This document shows, piece after piece, positions 1 to 9,824 of a stretch of 64,000 nt of DNA. The translations under genes and the position numbers were made by a program. The stretch lies in the NCBI RefSeq assembly GCF_000300995.1, contig NZ_AMRJ01000004.1, positions 62,001 through 126,000 on the forward strand, written 5' to 3'. The notes beneath the pieces were generated by a model that was given only the letters and a program-made list of their open reading frames with translations, ran no database searches and was not told the origin of the DNA. Position 1 is the stretch's first letter. Each line of letters opens with the position of its first letter. This stretch comes from Alcanivorax hongdengensis A-11-3. Lineage in GTDB: Bacteria; Pseudomonadota; Gammaproteobacteria; Pseudomonadales; Alcanivoracaceae.

Positions 1-687
1 AAACTGCTGGTGAATGTCATCCAGCATGCTCTGCATGTACTTCCTGTCCCAGTCGCTGACCGGTGCAAAGGGGTCCATCAGGTCCTTGTGCTCGCCGGCG
101 GTCATCACGCGACGCTCCACGCCCAGCTTGTCGGCGGTACCTTCCAGGCCAAAGCCGGCCATGATCACACCGATGGAACCGACAATACTGGCCGGGTCCG
201 CATAGATTTCATCGGCGGCAGACGCGATGTAGTAGGCACCGGAAGCGCCCATGTCGGTGATCGCCGCATAGACTTTCTTGTCCGGGTGCGCCTGGCGCAG
301 CCGGCGAATTTCGTTGTAGACCTGATTGGCCTGCACCGGCGAGCCGCCCGGGCTGTTGATCTTGAGCAGTACCGCCTTGGCATTGTCCGCCTCGAAGGCA
401 TCGCGCAGCCCCTTGCCGATCAGATCGGCACTGGCATCCTGGTCAGCGGCAATCATGCCGTTCACATCCACCACGGCCACATGGTCTTCGGCCAGCGCCA
501 CGCTGTCACCGGTGCGCCCGGGCATGATGAAAATCAGCAGGGCAAACAGGTAAACGAAGGTCAGGGCTTTGAAAAAGATGCCCCAGCGGCGCGTCTTGCG
601 CTGCTCATCCTGGGCCTGGCCCAGCAGCTTTTCGATCAGTTTCCACTCACGGTCGTTCTGCGGGCGCGGTTGTTCATTATCGGTCAT
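1..687 (-). CDS. sppA: Signal peptide peptidase SppA / S49 serine protease (C-terminal part outside window)
   Basis: The first 229 residues are in the window and the rest runs off the left edge. A cytoplasmic N-terminus of about 40 residues is followed by one membrane segment (about 40-55). The S49 fold then begins with AVVDVNGMI and SPGGS. The catalytic Ser149 sits in MGASGAYY and the likely general-base Lys201 in AGEHKD, 52 residues apart as in the short Bacillus-type SppA with a Ser/Lys dyad. Such enzymes degrade cleaved signal peptides in the membrane. The ATG lies 2 nt after the stop of the upstream HAD gene (TGACAATG), so the two are probably translationally coupled. The rluC-HAD-sppA order matches Pseudomonas. 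Confidence 0.9.
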   Translation of the reverse strand, partial: MTDNEQPRPQNDREWKLIEKLLGQAQDEQRKTRRWGIFFKALTFVYLFALLIFIMPGRTGDSVALAEDHVAVVDVNGMIAADQDASADLIGKGLRDAFEADNAKAVLLKINSPGGSPVQANQVYNEIRRLRQAHPDKKVYAAITDMGASGAYYIASAADEIYADPASIVGSIGVIMAGFGLEGTADKLGVERRVMTAGEHKDLMDPFAPVSDWDRKYMQSMLDDIHQQF

Positions 688-689
688 TG

Positions 690-1364
690 TCAGGCGCTCT
701 CTGTTATCGGTTGGTCCGCCACCCCGATCAGGGGCAGCAACTGCATCAGTTCGTCAATAATGGCGCGGGGCTCGCTGGGAGCCAGCCGTTCCAGCGGATG
801 GGCCCCGTAGCTCACCGCCACCCGGTCCACCCCGGCAGCACGGGCCATATCCAGATCAAAGCTGGTATCCCCCACCACCAGAGCCCGCTCCGGTGCGACC
901 GCCAGTTCCTCCAGCAGTTCCAGCACCATGGCCGGATGCGGTTTGGACTGGCTTTCATCGGCACAGCGGGAGGCATGAAAGTAACTACCCAGGTCCGTAT
1001 TGTTCCAGACCCGCTGCAACCCCTTGCGGCTCTTGCCGGTGGCCACCGCCAGCTTGAGGCCAGCCTGCCGCAGCCGGCCAAGCAGGGCCAGGGCACCGGG
1101 ATAAAGGGCACTGGGGGTTTGCTCGGCGGCAATGAAGTGCTGCGCGTACCGGTCACGCATCCGCTCGATGCCCTGCCCGTCCAGGTGAGGGTAAAGCGTG
1201 GCGATGGCTTCCGGCAGGCCCAGGCCGATAATCCCCCGCACCGCGTCATCGTGCAGTGACGGCAGCGCCAGGTCACTGGCGGCCAGCTGCATGCAGCTGA
1301 CAATGCGGCCAGTGGAATCCATCACCGTGCCATCCCAGTCGAAGATAATCAGGTCGTAGTTCAT
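690..1364 (-). CDS. HAD-superfamily hydrolase, phosphoglycolate phosphatase-like
   Basis: This 224-residue protein starts with MNYDLIIFDWDGTVMDS, which carries the HAD nucleophile Asp in DWDGT. Motif II is the Thr of AVATGKS, and motif III/IV is in VVGDTSFDLDMA. The size and the cap placed after motif I fit subfamily IA (Gph/YjjG type). It should be a soluble phosphomonoesterase, but the substrate cannot be read from the sequence. Its ATG overlaps the rluC stop as ATGA, and its own stop is 2 nt before sppA. The three genes therefore form one operon. A repair role on phosphoglycolate is only a family-level guess. Confidence 0.9.
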   Translation of the reverse strand: MNYDLIIFDWDGTVMDSTGRIVSCMQLAASDLALPSLHDDAVRGIIGLGLPEAIATLYPHLDGQGIERMRDRYAQHFIAAEQTPSALYPGALALLGRLRQAGLKLAVATGKSRKGLQRVWNNTDLGSYFHASRCADESQSKPHPAMVLELLEELAVAPERALVVGDTSFDLDMARAAGVDRVAVSYGAHPLERLAPSEPRAIIDELMQLLPLIGVADQPITESA

Positions 1365-2314
1365 GCGCGCTCCCGCAGCGCCGTAATGATGGCTTCGAAG
1401 TCCTCATCCAGCGGCGCACTGACGGTCAGACGCTTGCCGGTGGTCGGGTGCACGAACGTCAGGCTGCGGGCATGCAGACACAGGCGGCGACGGCCCAGGC
1501 TTTCCAGCAGGGCCGCCCCGCGGTCACTGCCGTACTTGTCGTCGCCCAGCAGCGCAAACCCGCCAAACTGCCCATGCACGCGGATCTGGTGGGTGCGGCC
1601 GGTTTCCAGCAGCGCCTCCACCAGCTGAGCGTCACCGAGCCGCTCCAGCAAGCGGAAATGGGTCACGGACGGCTTGCCCTCCCGGGAAACCCGCACGATG
1701 CGTTCATTACCGTTCATCATTTTCAGCAAAGGGGCCTCCAGGGTTCTTTCCTTGCCCTTGAAGCCCTGGCAGAGCAGCCAGTAACGCTTTTCCACCTGAC
1801 CGGACTGCATCAGCCGCTGCAGCTTGCGCAGCATGCCCCGGTGACGGGCCACCATGATCAGGCCGCTGGTATCCCGGTCCAACCGGTGCACCAGCTCCAG
1901 ATTCTGCTCTTTGGGGTACATCACCCGCAGGGCCTCGATCAGCCCCAGGCTGACGCCACTGCCACCATGCACCGCCAACCCCGCCGGCTTGTTGAAGATC
2001 ATCAGCTGATCATCCTCATAGACACAGGCCCGGCGCAGGCGCTCGGCCAGGCCATCGCTGACCGCCGGCGGCGCCGACGATTCACTGGTACGGATGGGCG
2101 GGATACGCACCTGGTCACCGGTGGCCAATCGGGTGGTCTGTTTGGCGCGGCCCTTGTTCACCCTCACCTCGCCGGAGCGAATGATCCGGTAGATACGGGA
2201 CTTGGGCACCCCTTTGAGATGGGTGAACAGGAAATTATCCAGGCGTTGACCGGCACGACCCTCGTCAATGGTAACGAAGGTGACACGGTCCGCGGAGGGG
2301 GTACGTTCAGACAT
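1361..2314 (-). CDS. rluC: 23S rRNA pseudouridine synthase RluC
   Basis: The protein has 317 residues from the ATG at 2314, close to the 319 of E. coli RluC. An upstream in-frame start would add 15 residues that do not look like family sequence. The N-terminal S4 RNA-binding domain is visible in GQRLDNFLFTHLKGVPKSR. The catalytic domain carries the motif HRLDRDTSGL with its nucleophilic Asp. RluC makes pseudouridines 955, 2504 and 2580 in 23S rRNA; that assignment rests on similarity and on position divergent from rne, as in Pseudomonas and E. coli. It is the first gene of the operon with the HAD phosphatase and sppA. Confidence 0.92.
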   Translation of the reverse strand: MSERTPSADRVTFVTIDEGRAGQRLDNFLFTHLKGVPKSRIYRIIRSGEVRVNKGRAKQTTRLATGDQVRIPPIRTSESSAPPAVSDGLAERLRRACVYEDDQLMIFNKPAGLAVHGGSGVSLGLIEALRVMYPKEQNLELVHRLDRDTSGLIMVARHRGMLRKLQRLMQSGQVEKRYWLLCQGFKGKERTLEAPLLKMMNGNERIVRVSREGKPSVTHFRLLERLGDAQLVEALLETGRTHQIRVHGQFGGFALLGDDKYGSDRGAALLESLGRRRLCLHARSLTFVHPTTGKRLTVSAPLDEDFEAIITALRERA

Positions 2315-2427
2315 GGCCGCGATTCTATAGAAAGCCGATATCAGTGAATAGCGCTTCATTAATAGTCAAAGACTATAAACAACCCAAGAAGCCCTTGTTT
2401 TTGCTATGCATTATTCGTGATCAACTA

Positions 2428-2456
2428 TTCACTGCCTTTATGTTTGTTGCTATAGT
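2428..2456 (+). promoter_or_regulatory. Predicted sigma70 promoter of rne
   Basis: The -35 TTCACT (2428-2433) and -10 TATAGT (2451-2456) are separated by exactly 17 bp. The TG at 2448-2449 extends the -10. Transcription would start near 2463. It lies in the 629-bp gap between the divergent rluC and rne genes. Confidence 0.6.
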
Positions 2457-2462
2457 CAAGCG

Positions 2463-2943
2463 TCGGCCTGCGGAGGCAACGGCGACGCGCAGCGATCATT
2501 CGCCGTCAGACATTCAGCCCGTCCGCCCGGCCAGACATAGCGTTAGCGCCCGCTCTCATTGAGGCACAGCGGGCAAACGCTGCAGCAAATCCATTTACAG
2601 CGTCCGGCATTCCCGGGCCCTGAACGTTAACAATGGTGGCCTGCAGCGCCGGTCAGAATGACCTGGAAAACAGACAGACAAGAGTTTACAGATTGCTGTG
2701 TGACAATCGCCACGGCAATAGCGTGAAGCATTAATGACTGGCCCATTGCCAGCACCATACGCACTAAACATTGCAAACAACTCGGAGAGCGCACCGACCC
2801 AGGCACAACCATCGCGAAGGAACACGCACCCGCTCTGAAGACGGTGCGTCAAAACCCGTGACGAGCCTGTCGGCACTCCCCCTGGTCTGCTACCGGTTAT
2901 TACCCGGCCCTGCCCCATGCCACCACGAACTTGTGGTAGCACA
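2463..2943 (+). promoter_or_regulatory. Long untranslated leader of rne
   Basis: About 480 nt separate the predicted start of transcription from the rne ATG, and no convincing gene lies between. E. coli rne has a 361-nt leader through which RNase E cleaves and destabilises its own message. A similar autoregulatory leader is inferred here from length and position. The bases just before the start codon give only a weak ribosome site. Confidence 0.5.
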
Positions 2944-5900
2944 ATGAAACGTATGCTTATCAACGCCACTCACCCCGAAGAGGTTCGGGTGGCACTGGTC
3001 GACGGCCAGCGGCTGTATGACCTGGATATCGAACACCGCACACGGGAACAGAAGAAAGCCAACATCTACAAGGGCAAGATCACCCGGGTGGAACCCTCCC
3101 TGGAAGCTGCCTTTGTCGACTTTGGCGCCGAGCGCCACGGCTTCCTCCCCCTCAAGGAAATCTCCCGCCAGTACTTCCAGAAAGATCCCAAGGACATCCA
3201 GGGTCGCATCAACATCAAGGATGTGATCAAGGAAGGTCAGGAAGTCATCATCCAGGTGGCCAAGGAAGAACGGGGTAACAAGGGCGCCGCCCTGACCACC
3301 TTCATCAGCCTGGCCGGACGCTATCTGGTGCTGATGCCCAACAACCCCCGTGGCGGCGGCATCTCGCGCCGTATCGAGGGCGAAGAACGGGCCCAGCTCA
3401 AGGAGGCCCTGGGCGCCCTGACCGTACCGGATGACATGAGCGTGATCGTGCGTACCGCCGGCCTGGGTCGCAGCGCCGAGGAACTGCAGTGGGATCTGAA
3501 TTTCCTGCTCAAACAGTGGACCTCCATCGAGGAAGCCGCACAAAATCGCAAGGCGCCCTTCCTGATCTATCAGGAATCCAATGTCATTATCCGCGCCATC
3601 CGCGACTACCTGCGCAAGGACATTGGTGAAGTCCTGATCGATTCCGAAAAGGTCTTCGCGGAAGCCCAGGCCTTTGTGCAGCAGGTCATGCAAGACTTCC
3701 AGCACAAGATCAAGCTGTACAGCGAGGAAACCCCGCTGTTCTCCCGCTTCCAGATCGAATCCCAGATCGAAACCGCCTTCCAGCGGGAAGTGAAACTGCC
3801 CTCCGGCGGCTCCATTGTCATCGACCCCACCGAGGCACTGGTATCCATCGACATCAACTCCTCCCGGGCCACCAAGGGCGCGGACATCGAGGAAACCGCC
3901 CTGCAGACCAACCTGGAAGCGGCCGAGGAAATCGCCCGCCAGCTGCGCCTGCGTGATATCGGCGGCCTGATTGTGGTGGATTTCATCGACATGGGCCCGG
4001 CGCGCAACCAGCGCGATGTGGAAAACCGCATGCGCGATGCCCTGGAAGCCGACCGCGCCCGCATTCAGCTGGGCCGTATCTCCCGCTTCGGCCTGCTGGA
4101 ACTGTCCCGTCAGCGCCTGCGCCCGAGCCTGGGGGAAACCTCCAGCATCGTCTGCCCTCGCTGTGACGGCCAGGGCCACATCCGTGATGTGAAATCCCTG
4201 GCCCTGAGCATCCTGCGCCTGATCGAAGAAGAGGTGATGAAGGAGCGCACCGGGGAAATCCAGGCCCAGGTGCCGGTGGCCGTGGCCACCTACCTGCTCA
4301 ACGAGAAGCGCAAACCCCTGCGCGCCATCGAGGAAGGCCACAAGGTCCGGGTCGTGATCATTCCCAACCCGAACCTGGAAACCCCCCACTTCGAAGTGGA
4401 GCGTATCCGCGAAGACCAGACCACCGCCCAGCTGAGCCACGAAATGGACCTGCTGGAAGGCGACAAGGACCCGGCCACCGTGTCCGCCCAGGACACCGAG
4501 ATCAAGACCCAGGAACCGGCGGTCAAACTGATGGCCCCGGACACCGCTGCGCCGCCGCCGAAACCGGCAGAACCCGTGGCGGCCAAGACCCCGCCGGCCA
4601 GCACCCAGCAGCTGGGACTGCTGGCGCGCCTGTTCACCTGGCTGGCCCAGGTATTCAGCAAGGACGCCCAGCCGCAAAAGGCCAGCAAACCGCAGGCCAG
4701 AAGCAACGGCAATCAGCGCCAGCAGAACACCCGCAACCGCAACAGCAACAGCCGTGGCCGGGGTGGCAACAACGACAACCGCCGCAACAATCGCAGCAAC
4801 GATTCGCGCAGCGACAACCGTGCTGACAACCGCAACAAGAACGGCGGCGACAATCAACAACGCAAGCGCGGCCCCAACAAGGGCGACGACAACCGTGCTG
4901 CCGACAACAAGGACAGCAAGGACGACAACCGCAACAACCGCGGCGGGCGCAACGACAACCGCCGCAACAAGAACGCGGACAACAAGGACGACAACCGCAA
5001 CGACGGCAACAACAAGGGCCGCAACCGCAATCGCAACAACCGCAGCGGTGACGACAACAAGCCCGCCCAGGACAACAAGGGCGACAGCAAGAACGACAAC
5101 AAGTCCGGCAACAACGACAAGGGTCCCAAGGCTCCCCGTCGCACCGATGCCAAGGACGACCGCCCCCTGCGTGAGCGCCAGCGCCCGGCCAAGGCCGACA
5201 AGCGCGAAGACAACCGTGACAGCAGCAAGCCGGCCGCGGACAACAAGCCGCAGCCGCCGGCCCGTGACGAGCAAAAGGGGCCCAGCCCCCAGCCGGCGGC
5301 CCAGACCGATGCCGCGGACAAGGATGACGAAGGCCATCCGCCGGCCAAGCTGGTCCCGGCCCACGAACCCGCCGCCGACAAAGCCGGCGACGGCAACAAG
5401 GGCCCGGTAGCCGCTGACAGCAAACCGGCGCGCACCGAGCGCAACGACACGCCTGCCACGGCAAACGCCGAGGACAAACCCGCGCCGCAGCCGGCCCCGG
5501 CAGACAAGCCGGCCGCCCAACCGGCGGCACAGGCCCAGCCGCAAAAGGCACAGGCCCCGGAGCAGGACAACAAGCAGGACGACAAGACGCCGCAAGCCCC
5601 GGCCGCCCAGCAACGCCCGGCGCAACAGCAAGCCGAGCCGGCGCCTACCCAGGCCGAGCAAAAACCCGCTGCAGAGCAAACCCCGGCACCGGCAGCCCCT
5701 GAGGCCCAGGCACCGGTCAAAGCGCCGGAGCAAGCCCTGAAGCAAGCCGAAGCCCCGAAAGCGGCACCCGCCGAGCCTGAAGCAAAACCGGCAACGCCGG
5801 CCGCTGACAGCAGCCCGGTACGGGCCGGCAACGACCCGCGCCAGCGCGGCAATCAGCCTGCGGCCAGCCAGCCCGCGCCCCAACCGGCACCGGCGGCCAA

Positions 5901-6105
5901 GGCAGAAAAGCCCAAGCCCCAGGCCAAGCCGGAAAATGAGCTGCCCACCCGCGCCGTGGAGGTAAAAACCACGCCGCGCACCAGCAGCGAACCGGCCGCC
6001 GCCGAACAGGGCCGCGCCAGCAACGACCCGCGCCAGCGCCGTCGTGAGCAACAGGCCGCCGAGCAGGCTCGAGCCAAGGCGGAGGATGCGGCGTCGGATC
6101 AGTAA
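2944..6105 (+). CDS. rne: Ribonuclease E
   Basis: The protein has 1053 residues starting at MKRMLINA, as in E. coli; an in-frame ATG 27 nt upstream is rejected. The S1 domain lies at about 35-120. The catalytic metal ligands fall at Asp303 and Asp346, and the Zn-link cysteines at Cys404 and Cys407 (CPRC), identical to E. coli numbering. An amphipathic segment at about 557-573 ([13 protein letters not shown]) probably anchors it to the membrane. The rest is disordered: an Arg/Asn/Asp-rich stretch (about 580-740) and then a Pro/Ala/Lys-rich tail. The tail holds two NDPR motifs (963-966 and 1027-1030). The enzyme starts mRNA decay and matures rRNA and tRNA, and the tail would scaffold the degradosome. 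Confidence 0.97.
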   Translation: MKRMLINATHPEEVRVALVDGQRLYDLDIEHRTREQKKANIYKGKITRVEPSLEAAFVDFGAERHGFLPLKEISRQYFQKDPKDIQGRINIKDVIKEGQEVIIQVAKEERGNKGAALTTFISLAGRYLVLMPNNPRGGGISRRIEGEERAQLKEALGALTVPDDMSVIVRTAGLGRSAEELQWDLNFLLKQWTSIEEAAQNRKAPFLIYQESNVIIRAIRDYLRKDIGEVLIDSEKVFAEAQAFVQQVMQDFQHKIKLYSEETPLFSRFQIESQIETAFQREVKLPSGGSIVIDPTEALVSIDINSSRATKGADIEETALQTNLEAAEEIARQLRLRDIGGLIVVDFIDMGPARNQRDVENRMRDALEADRARIQLGRISRFGLLELSRQRLRPSLGETSSIVCPRCDGQGHIRDVKSLALSILRLIEEEVMKERTGEIQAQVPVAVATYLLNEKRKPLRAIEEGHKVRVVIIPNPNLETPHFEVERIREDQTTAQLSHEMDLLEGDKDPATVSAQDTEIKTQEPAVKLMAPDTAAPPPKPAEPVAAKTPPASTQQLGLLARLFTWLAQVFSKDAQPQKASKPQARSNGNQRQQNTRNRNSNSRGRGGNNDNRRNNRSNDSRSDNRADNRNKNGGDNQQRKRGPNKGDDNRAADNKDSKDDNRNNRGGRNDNRRNKNADNKDDNRNDGNNKGRNRNRNNRSGDDNKPAQDNKGDSKNDNKSGNNDKGPKAPRRTDAKDDRPLRERQRPAKADKREDNRDSSKPAADNKPQPPARDEQKGPSPQPAAQTDAADKDDEGHPPAKLVPAHEPAADKAGDGNKGPVAADSKPARTERNDTPATANAEDKPAPQPAPADKPAAQPAAQAQPQKAQAPEQDNKQDDKTPQAPAAQQRPAQQQAEPAPTQAEQKPAAEQTPAPAAPEAQAPVKAPEQALKQAEAPKAAPAEPEAKPATPAADSSPVRAGNDPRQRGNQPAASQPAPQPAPAAKAEKPKPQAKPENELPTRAVEVKTTPRTSSEPAAAEQGRASNDPRQRRREQQAAEQARAKAEDAASDQ

Positions 6106-6125
6106 TCGCCGCCCGCTTTCGCCAC

Positions 6126-6164
6126 CCACAAAAAAGCCCGCCAATCTGGCGGGCTTTTTTGTGG
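6126..6164. terminator. Bidirectional intrinsic terminator after rne
   Basis: An 18-bp perfect inverted repeat has a GC core GCCCGCCA/TGGCGGGC around the loop ATC. It is flanked by six A on one side and six T on the other. It ends rne and can also end the minus-strand envelope operon. Confidence 0.9.
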
Positions 6165-6317
6165 TTTATGAATTCCGCTGGTGCAACGAAACCAGCAACA
6201 TCACTGTCGCGCGATAATCAGGGTGGACGTACCACAAATACGACAGAGCACGAATGAGGCTTTGTCTCTGTGGTCTCTGCGGTAAAACAGGTCTTCAATG
6301 CCCGAGAGTGTCGCGCC

Positions 6318-6551
6318 CTAAAGCGACGCCGGCACCACTGCCTTGCGGGCCACCAGGACCGTCTCTTCGGAGTCCGGTTGCTGTGGCGGCGCCTGGCGCT
6401 CGCACTCGACCATCTGGCCGGTGCTGTAGAGCCACTGTTCATCTTCCGGCATTTCGCCGATCAGGCGGTAAACCTGGCCATGGACATGGACCGCGTCCAC
6501 GGTCTGCCAGGCATCGGATTGCCCCGCCAGGGGCACATAGACTTCGTACAT
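6318..6551 (-). CDS. Conserved-looking small hypothetical protein (77 aa)
   Basis: The ORF begins MYEVYVPLAGQSDAWQ and lies 32 nt downstream of murB on the same strand. A good ribosome site (GGGAG) sits before the ATG at 6551. It is acidic and soluble, with no signal or membrane segment. I recognise no domain. Its place as the last gene before the terminator at 6126-6164 supports it as a real member of the operon. The 154 bp between it and the terminator hold nothing else that I can identify. Confidence 0.65.
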   Translation of the reverse strand: MYEVYVPLAGQSDAWQTVDAVHVHGQVYRLIGEMPEDEQWLYSTGQMVECERQAPPQQPDSEETVLVARKAVVPASL

Positions 6552-6583
6552 GCCGGACTCCCTGTCAGCTATTCAAGGCATGC

Positions 6584-7603
6584 TCAGGGCAGCAGAATCG
6601 GTTCCTGCTCCAGTTCGACCCCGAACATGGTCCTTACACTGTCGCGCACTGCCGCCGCCAATGCCAGCACATCTGCACTGGTCGCGCCGCCGTGATTGAC
6701 CAGTACCAGGGCCTGTTCGCTATGCATGCCCACCGGCCCCAGACGCCGCCCCTTCCAGCCAGCCTGCTCGATCAACCAGCCCGCGGCCAGCTTGGCGCCG
6801 GCTGGCTGGGGGAAGGCCACCAGATCCGGGAAACGCGTACTGAGCGCGGTATGCTGGGCGTCACTGACCACCGGATTCTTGAAGAAGCTGCCGGCATTGG
6901 GCAGGACCGACGGGTCCGGCAGCTTGCTCTGGCGCACCGCAATCACCCGTTCGCGAACCGCCGCCGGGGTGATGGCCTCCGGGGGCTGGTTGGCAAAAAC
7001 GGCCTTGAGGGGGCCATATTCCACGTTACAGGCGGCCTGGCGATTGAGTCGCAACTCAATGCCGGTGATCACGTAACGGCCCCGGTCGGCGCTCTTGAAG
7101 CGGCTGTCACGGTAGGCGAAGTCACATTCGCTGGCACTGAAGTGATGCACCACACCGGTATCCACCGCCATGGCGGTCACCTGCTCCAGCACCTGGGACA
7201 GCTCCACCCCGTAGGCACCGATATTCTGGAACGGTGCGGCGCCGGCGTTGCCCGGTATCAGCGACAGATTTTCCAGCCCCTGCCAGCCGCGGGCCACGGT
7301 CCAGGCCACCAGGTCGTCCCAGCGCACCCCGGCGCCGGCGGCCACCCAGACGTGACGGCCGTCCTCACGGACACAGGTCATGCCATCCAGGGCGGGAATC
7401 AGGGTCAGGCCGGGCAGATCGCCACGCAGCACCAGATTGCTGCCCTCCCCCAGAATCTGCAGGGGCAAGCGCGGGTCGCGCCCGGTCAGCAGGGTGGCCA
7501 GCTGATCCATGGTATGGGGACGGGCCAGGGCCGCGGCCCTGGCCGGCAGGCGCAGGGTATTGAAGGGGGTCAGGTCCGCATCGCGGATAACCTGCACCGT
7601 CAC
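6584..7603 (-). CDS. murB: UDP-N-acetylenolpyruvoylglucosamine reductase MurB
   Basis: The 339-residue protein is near the 342 of E. coli MurB. It has the FAD-binding motifs ILGEGSNLV and GAAPFQNIGAYG, and the active-site Ser in NAGSFFKNP with a C-terminal Glu region, as in type I MurB. It reduces UDP-GlcNAc-enolpyruvate to UDP-MurNAc with NADPH in the cytoplasm, the second committed step of peptidoglycan synthesis. The start is GTG, overlapping the upstream phosphatase stop as GTGA. This arrangement implies translational coupling. Confidence 0.95.
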   Translation of the reverse strand: MTVQVIRDADLTPFNTLRLPARAAALARPHTMDQLATLLTGRDPRLPLQILGEGSNLVLRGDLPGLTLIPALDGMTCVREDGRHVWVAAGAGVRWDDLVAWTVARGWQGLENLSLIPGNAGAAPFQNIGAYGVELSQVLEQVTAMAVDTGVVHHFSASECDFAYRDSRFKSADRGRYVITGIELRLNRQAACNVEYGPLKAVFANQPPEAITPAAVRERVIAVRQSKLPDPSVLPNAGSFFKNPVVSDAQHTALSTRFPDLVAFPQPAGAKLAAGWLIEQAGWKGRRLGPVGMHSEQALVLVNHGGATSADVLALAAAVRDSVRTMFGVELEQEPILLP

Positions 7604-8070
7604 AGGCGCTCCCGCAACCGGGCCAGCAGGCCGGCGGCGCCGTCCTCGATCAGATCGAGCACGGTATCGAAGCCGTCCTCACCGCCATAGTAGGGGTCAG
7701 GCACTTCCTGTACGCCACTGTGGCCGTAATCCAGAAAGCGCCCCAGGCTGGCGCGGCCCTGGTCGGGCTGCATGGCCTCCAGATCCGCCAGGTTGGCATT
7801 ATCCATGGCCAGGATCAGGTCGTAGCGATGAAAATCCGCCGGGCTGACCTGTCGGGCCCGCAGGTCGCTCATGTCATAACCGCGCCGGGCGGCGGCCGCC
7901 TGGGTACGCGGGTCCGGGGCCCGGCCGATATGCCAGTCACCGGTGCCGGCACTGTCCAGCTCGATCTCACTGTCCAGGCCGGCGCGGCGCAGTTGTTCGC
8001 GAAACACCACCTCGGCGGTGGGAGACCGGCAGATATTGCCCAGGCAGACAAACAGCACGGACACGCTCAT
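7600..8070 (-). CDS. Low-molecular-weight protein tyrosine phosphatase
   Basis: The 156-residue protein starts at ATG 8070, which overlaps the kdsB stop as ATGA; longer in-frame extensions read through kdsB and are rejected. The P-loop CLGNICRS (CX5R, Cys at position 9) is at the N-terminus. The general-acid Asp is in VPDPYYGG, with both partner tyrosines. Members dephosphorylate protein tyrosine, and in many bacteria they counter BY-kinases that control capsule and exopolysaccharide export. No BY-kinase gene is in the window, so the target is unknown. The position between kdsB and murB matches Pseudomonas. Confidence 0.92.
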   Translation of the reverse strand: MSVSVLFVCLGNICRSPTAEVVFREQLRRAGLDSEIELDSAGTGDWHIGRAPDPRTQAAAARRGYDMSDLRARQVSPADFHRYDLILAMDNANLADLEAMQPDQGRASLGRFLDYGHSGVQEVPDPYYGGEDGFDTVLDLIEDGAAGLLARLRERL

Positions 8071-8825
8071 GCCCGGGACTCCAGCTGGGCACGCAGGCGC
8101 TCGAGATCCTCCGGGGTGTCCACGCCTCCGGGCACGGCCTCGCAGGCCGGGGCCACGTGAATCGCCACGCCGTTGGCCATGGCGCGCAATTGCTCCAGGG
8201 ATTCCAGGGTTTCCAGGGCGGCCGGGGGCCAGCTCACGTACTGATGCAGAAAGGCGACGCGATAGGCATAGATGCCAATGTGTCGCCACCAGTCACCACC
8301 GTTGATATCCCGACCACCACCGGCAAAAGCATCCCGGTGCCAGGGAATCGGCGCCCGGGAAAAATACAGGGCACGGCCCTCATTATCGAACACCACCTTG
8401 ACCACATTGGGGTTGAACAGGTCATCGGCCTGCTCGATGGGCTCGCACAAGGTGGCCATCTGGCAATGGGGGTTGGCCGCCAGGTTTTCCGCCACCTGGT
8501 TGATCACCGCCGGCGGAATCAGTGGTTCGTCGCCCTGCACGTTGACAATGATGTCATCGTCGGCCAACGCCAGTTGGGCAGCCACTTCCTGCAGGCGGTC
8601 GGTACCGGACGGATGATCTTCACGGGTCATCACCACTGGCACCTTGCCCTCCAGGGCATCGGCAATGCGCGGATCATCGGTGGCCACGTAGACCTGGCCG
8701 GCATCGCTTTGCTGGCAACGCTCGGCCACGCGCACCACCATGGGCTGGCCGGCGATCTCTGCCAGCGGCTTGCCCGGCAGCCGGGTGGAGGCGTAACGGG
8801 CGGGCACCACCACGTAAAAGCTCAT
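8067..8825 (-). CDS. kdsB: 3-deoxy-manno-octulosonate cytidylyltransferase
   Basis: The 252-residue protein opens with [17 protein letters not shown], the nucleotide-binding signature of the CMP-Kdo synthetases (E. coli 248 aa). NVQGDEPLI is the conserved metal and substrate loop. It activates Kdo with CTP for transfer to lipid A. It overlaps lpxK upstream and the phosphatase downstream by 4 bp each. In Pseudomonas a small Trm112-like gene (ycaR) lies between lpxK and kdsB. Here the ATGA overlap leaves no room for it. Confidence 0.96.
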   Translation of the reverse strand: MSFYVVVPARYASTRLPGKPLAEIAGQPMVVRVAERCQQSDAGQVYVATDDPRIADALEGKVPVVMTREDHPSGTDRLQEVAAQLALADDDIIVNVQGDEPLIPPAVINQVAENLAANPHCQMATLCEPIEQADDLFNPNVVKVVFDNEGRALYFSRAPIPWHRDAFAGGGRDINGGDWWRHIGIYAYRVAFLHQYVSWPPAALETLESLEQLRAMANGVAIHVAPACEAVPGGVDTPEDLERLRAQLESRA

Positions 8826-9817
8826 GCAGTTTCTCCATTCAGGGCACGGTCAAGCATCTGCTCCACCAGACCATCGGGCAGGCGAGCTTCAACCGGCAGA
8901 GCCCACCAGTTGGGCTCGGCGAAAGGCGCACACTTTACCGCATCCTTTTCGGTCATCAACACCGGCAGGTCATCACCGAAATGCAGCTCCTCGGCCCGGT
9001 AGGCATGATGATCCGGGAATACATGGGGCTTGATGCTGAAACCCAGCAGGTTGAGCAGGTTGAAGAACCGCTTGGGGTTGCCAATACCGGCCACCGCATG
9101 CACCTGCGGGGCACGGCGCTGAAAGGCCACCAGGTCCTGTATTTCACCGCCGGCCACCGGCGCTACCCCGGCCGGGTGCATCAGCATGGGATGGGCGCCG
9201 GCCCAGCCGCCGCCGGTGCTGATCAGAAAATCCACTTCCTTGAGACGCTCGGCGGGCTCTCGCAGGGGCCCGGCCGGCAGGCACTGGCCATTGCCCAGAC
9301 CTCGCTGGCCATCGATCACCACCACTTCCGCCGAGCGCGGCAGGGCATAATGCTGCAGGCCATCATCACTGATCACCAGCTGCGGATTGAAGCGTTCGAT
9401 GGCGTAATCCAGTGCCGCGCGGCGGTCCGGGTTGAGGATCACCGGGGCACCGGTGCGGCGGGCAATCAGTACCGGCTCGTCACCCACTTCCAGGGCATTG
9501 CTGTCGGCACGCACCACCTGCGGATAATCCGTGGTGGTGCCACCATAGCCACGGGAAATCACCGCCACGGTCAGACCACGTTGATGGGCCGCCTCCACCA
9601 GGGCAATCACCAGCGGTGTCTTGCCGGTGCCCCCCACGGTAATGTTACCCACCACCAGTACCGGCACCGGGGGTATCTGGCGACGCCGGTGAAAACGTTT
9701 CAGGCGACGGCGGGCTTCCATGGATACCAGCATGGAAAGCGGTTTCAGAGCACTCATCCAGCCACTGGGATTGCCCTGATACCATTGTTTTTCCACCCAG
9801 TTTTCCAGCTTGCCCAT
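8822..9817 (-). CDS. lpxK: Tetraacyldisaccharide 4'-kinase LpxK
   Basis: The 331-residue protein has an N-terminal membrane-associated helix region and the P-loop [13 protein letters not shown] at about 58-70. The signature SDDGLQHY follows, as in all LpxK. It phosphorylates the 4' position of the lipid A disaccharide on the inner face of the inner membrane. The gene starts 7 nt after the msbA stop and overlaps kdsB by 4 bp. It therefore sits between the flippase and the Kdo-activating enzyme of the same pathway. Confidence 0.96.
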   Translation of the reverse strand: MGKLENWVEKQWYQGNPSGWMSALKPLSMLVSMEARRRLKRFHRRRQIPPVPVLVVGNITVGGTGKTPLVIALVEAAHQRGLTVAVISRGYGGTTTDYPQVVRADSNALEVGDEPVLIARRTGAPVILNPDRRAALDYAIERFNPQLVISDDGLQHYALPRSAEVVVIDGQRGLGNGQCLPAGPLREPAERLKEVDFLISTGGGWAGAHPMLMHPAGVAPVAGGEIQDLVAFQRRAPQVHAVAGIGNPKRFFNLLNLLGFSIKPHVFPDHHAYRAEELHFGDDLPVLMTEKDAVKCAPFAEPNWWALPVEARLPDGLVEQMLDRALNGETA

Positions 9818-9824
9818 GCGTTTC

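Noticed and set aside
2890..6144. A 1084-codon open frame antisense to rne
   Set aside because: It mirrors the rne codons; its Gly/Val/Ala-rich product has no domain and comes from GC-rich codon bias.
6238..6300. A repeat-like CTCTGTGGTCTCTGCGGT stretch between the rne terminator and the 77-aa gene
   Set aside because: There is no second copy in the window and no structure, so no element can be supported.
8822..8825. A Trm112/YcaR gene expected between lpxK and kdsB
   Set aside because: The two genes overlap by ATGA, leaving no space.
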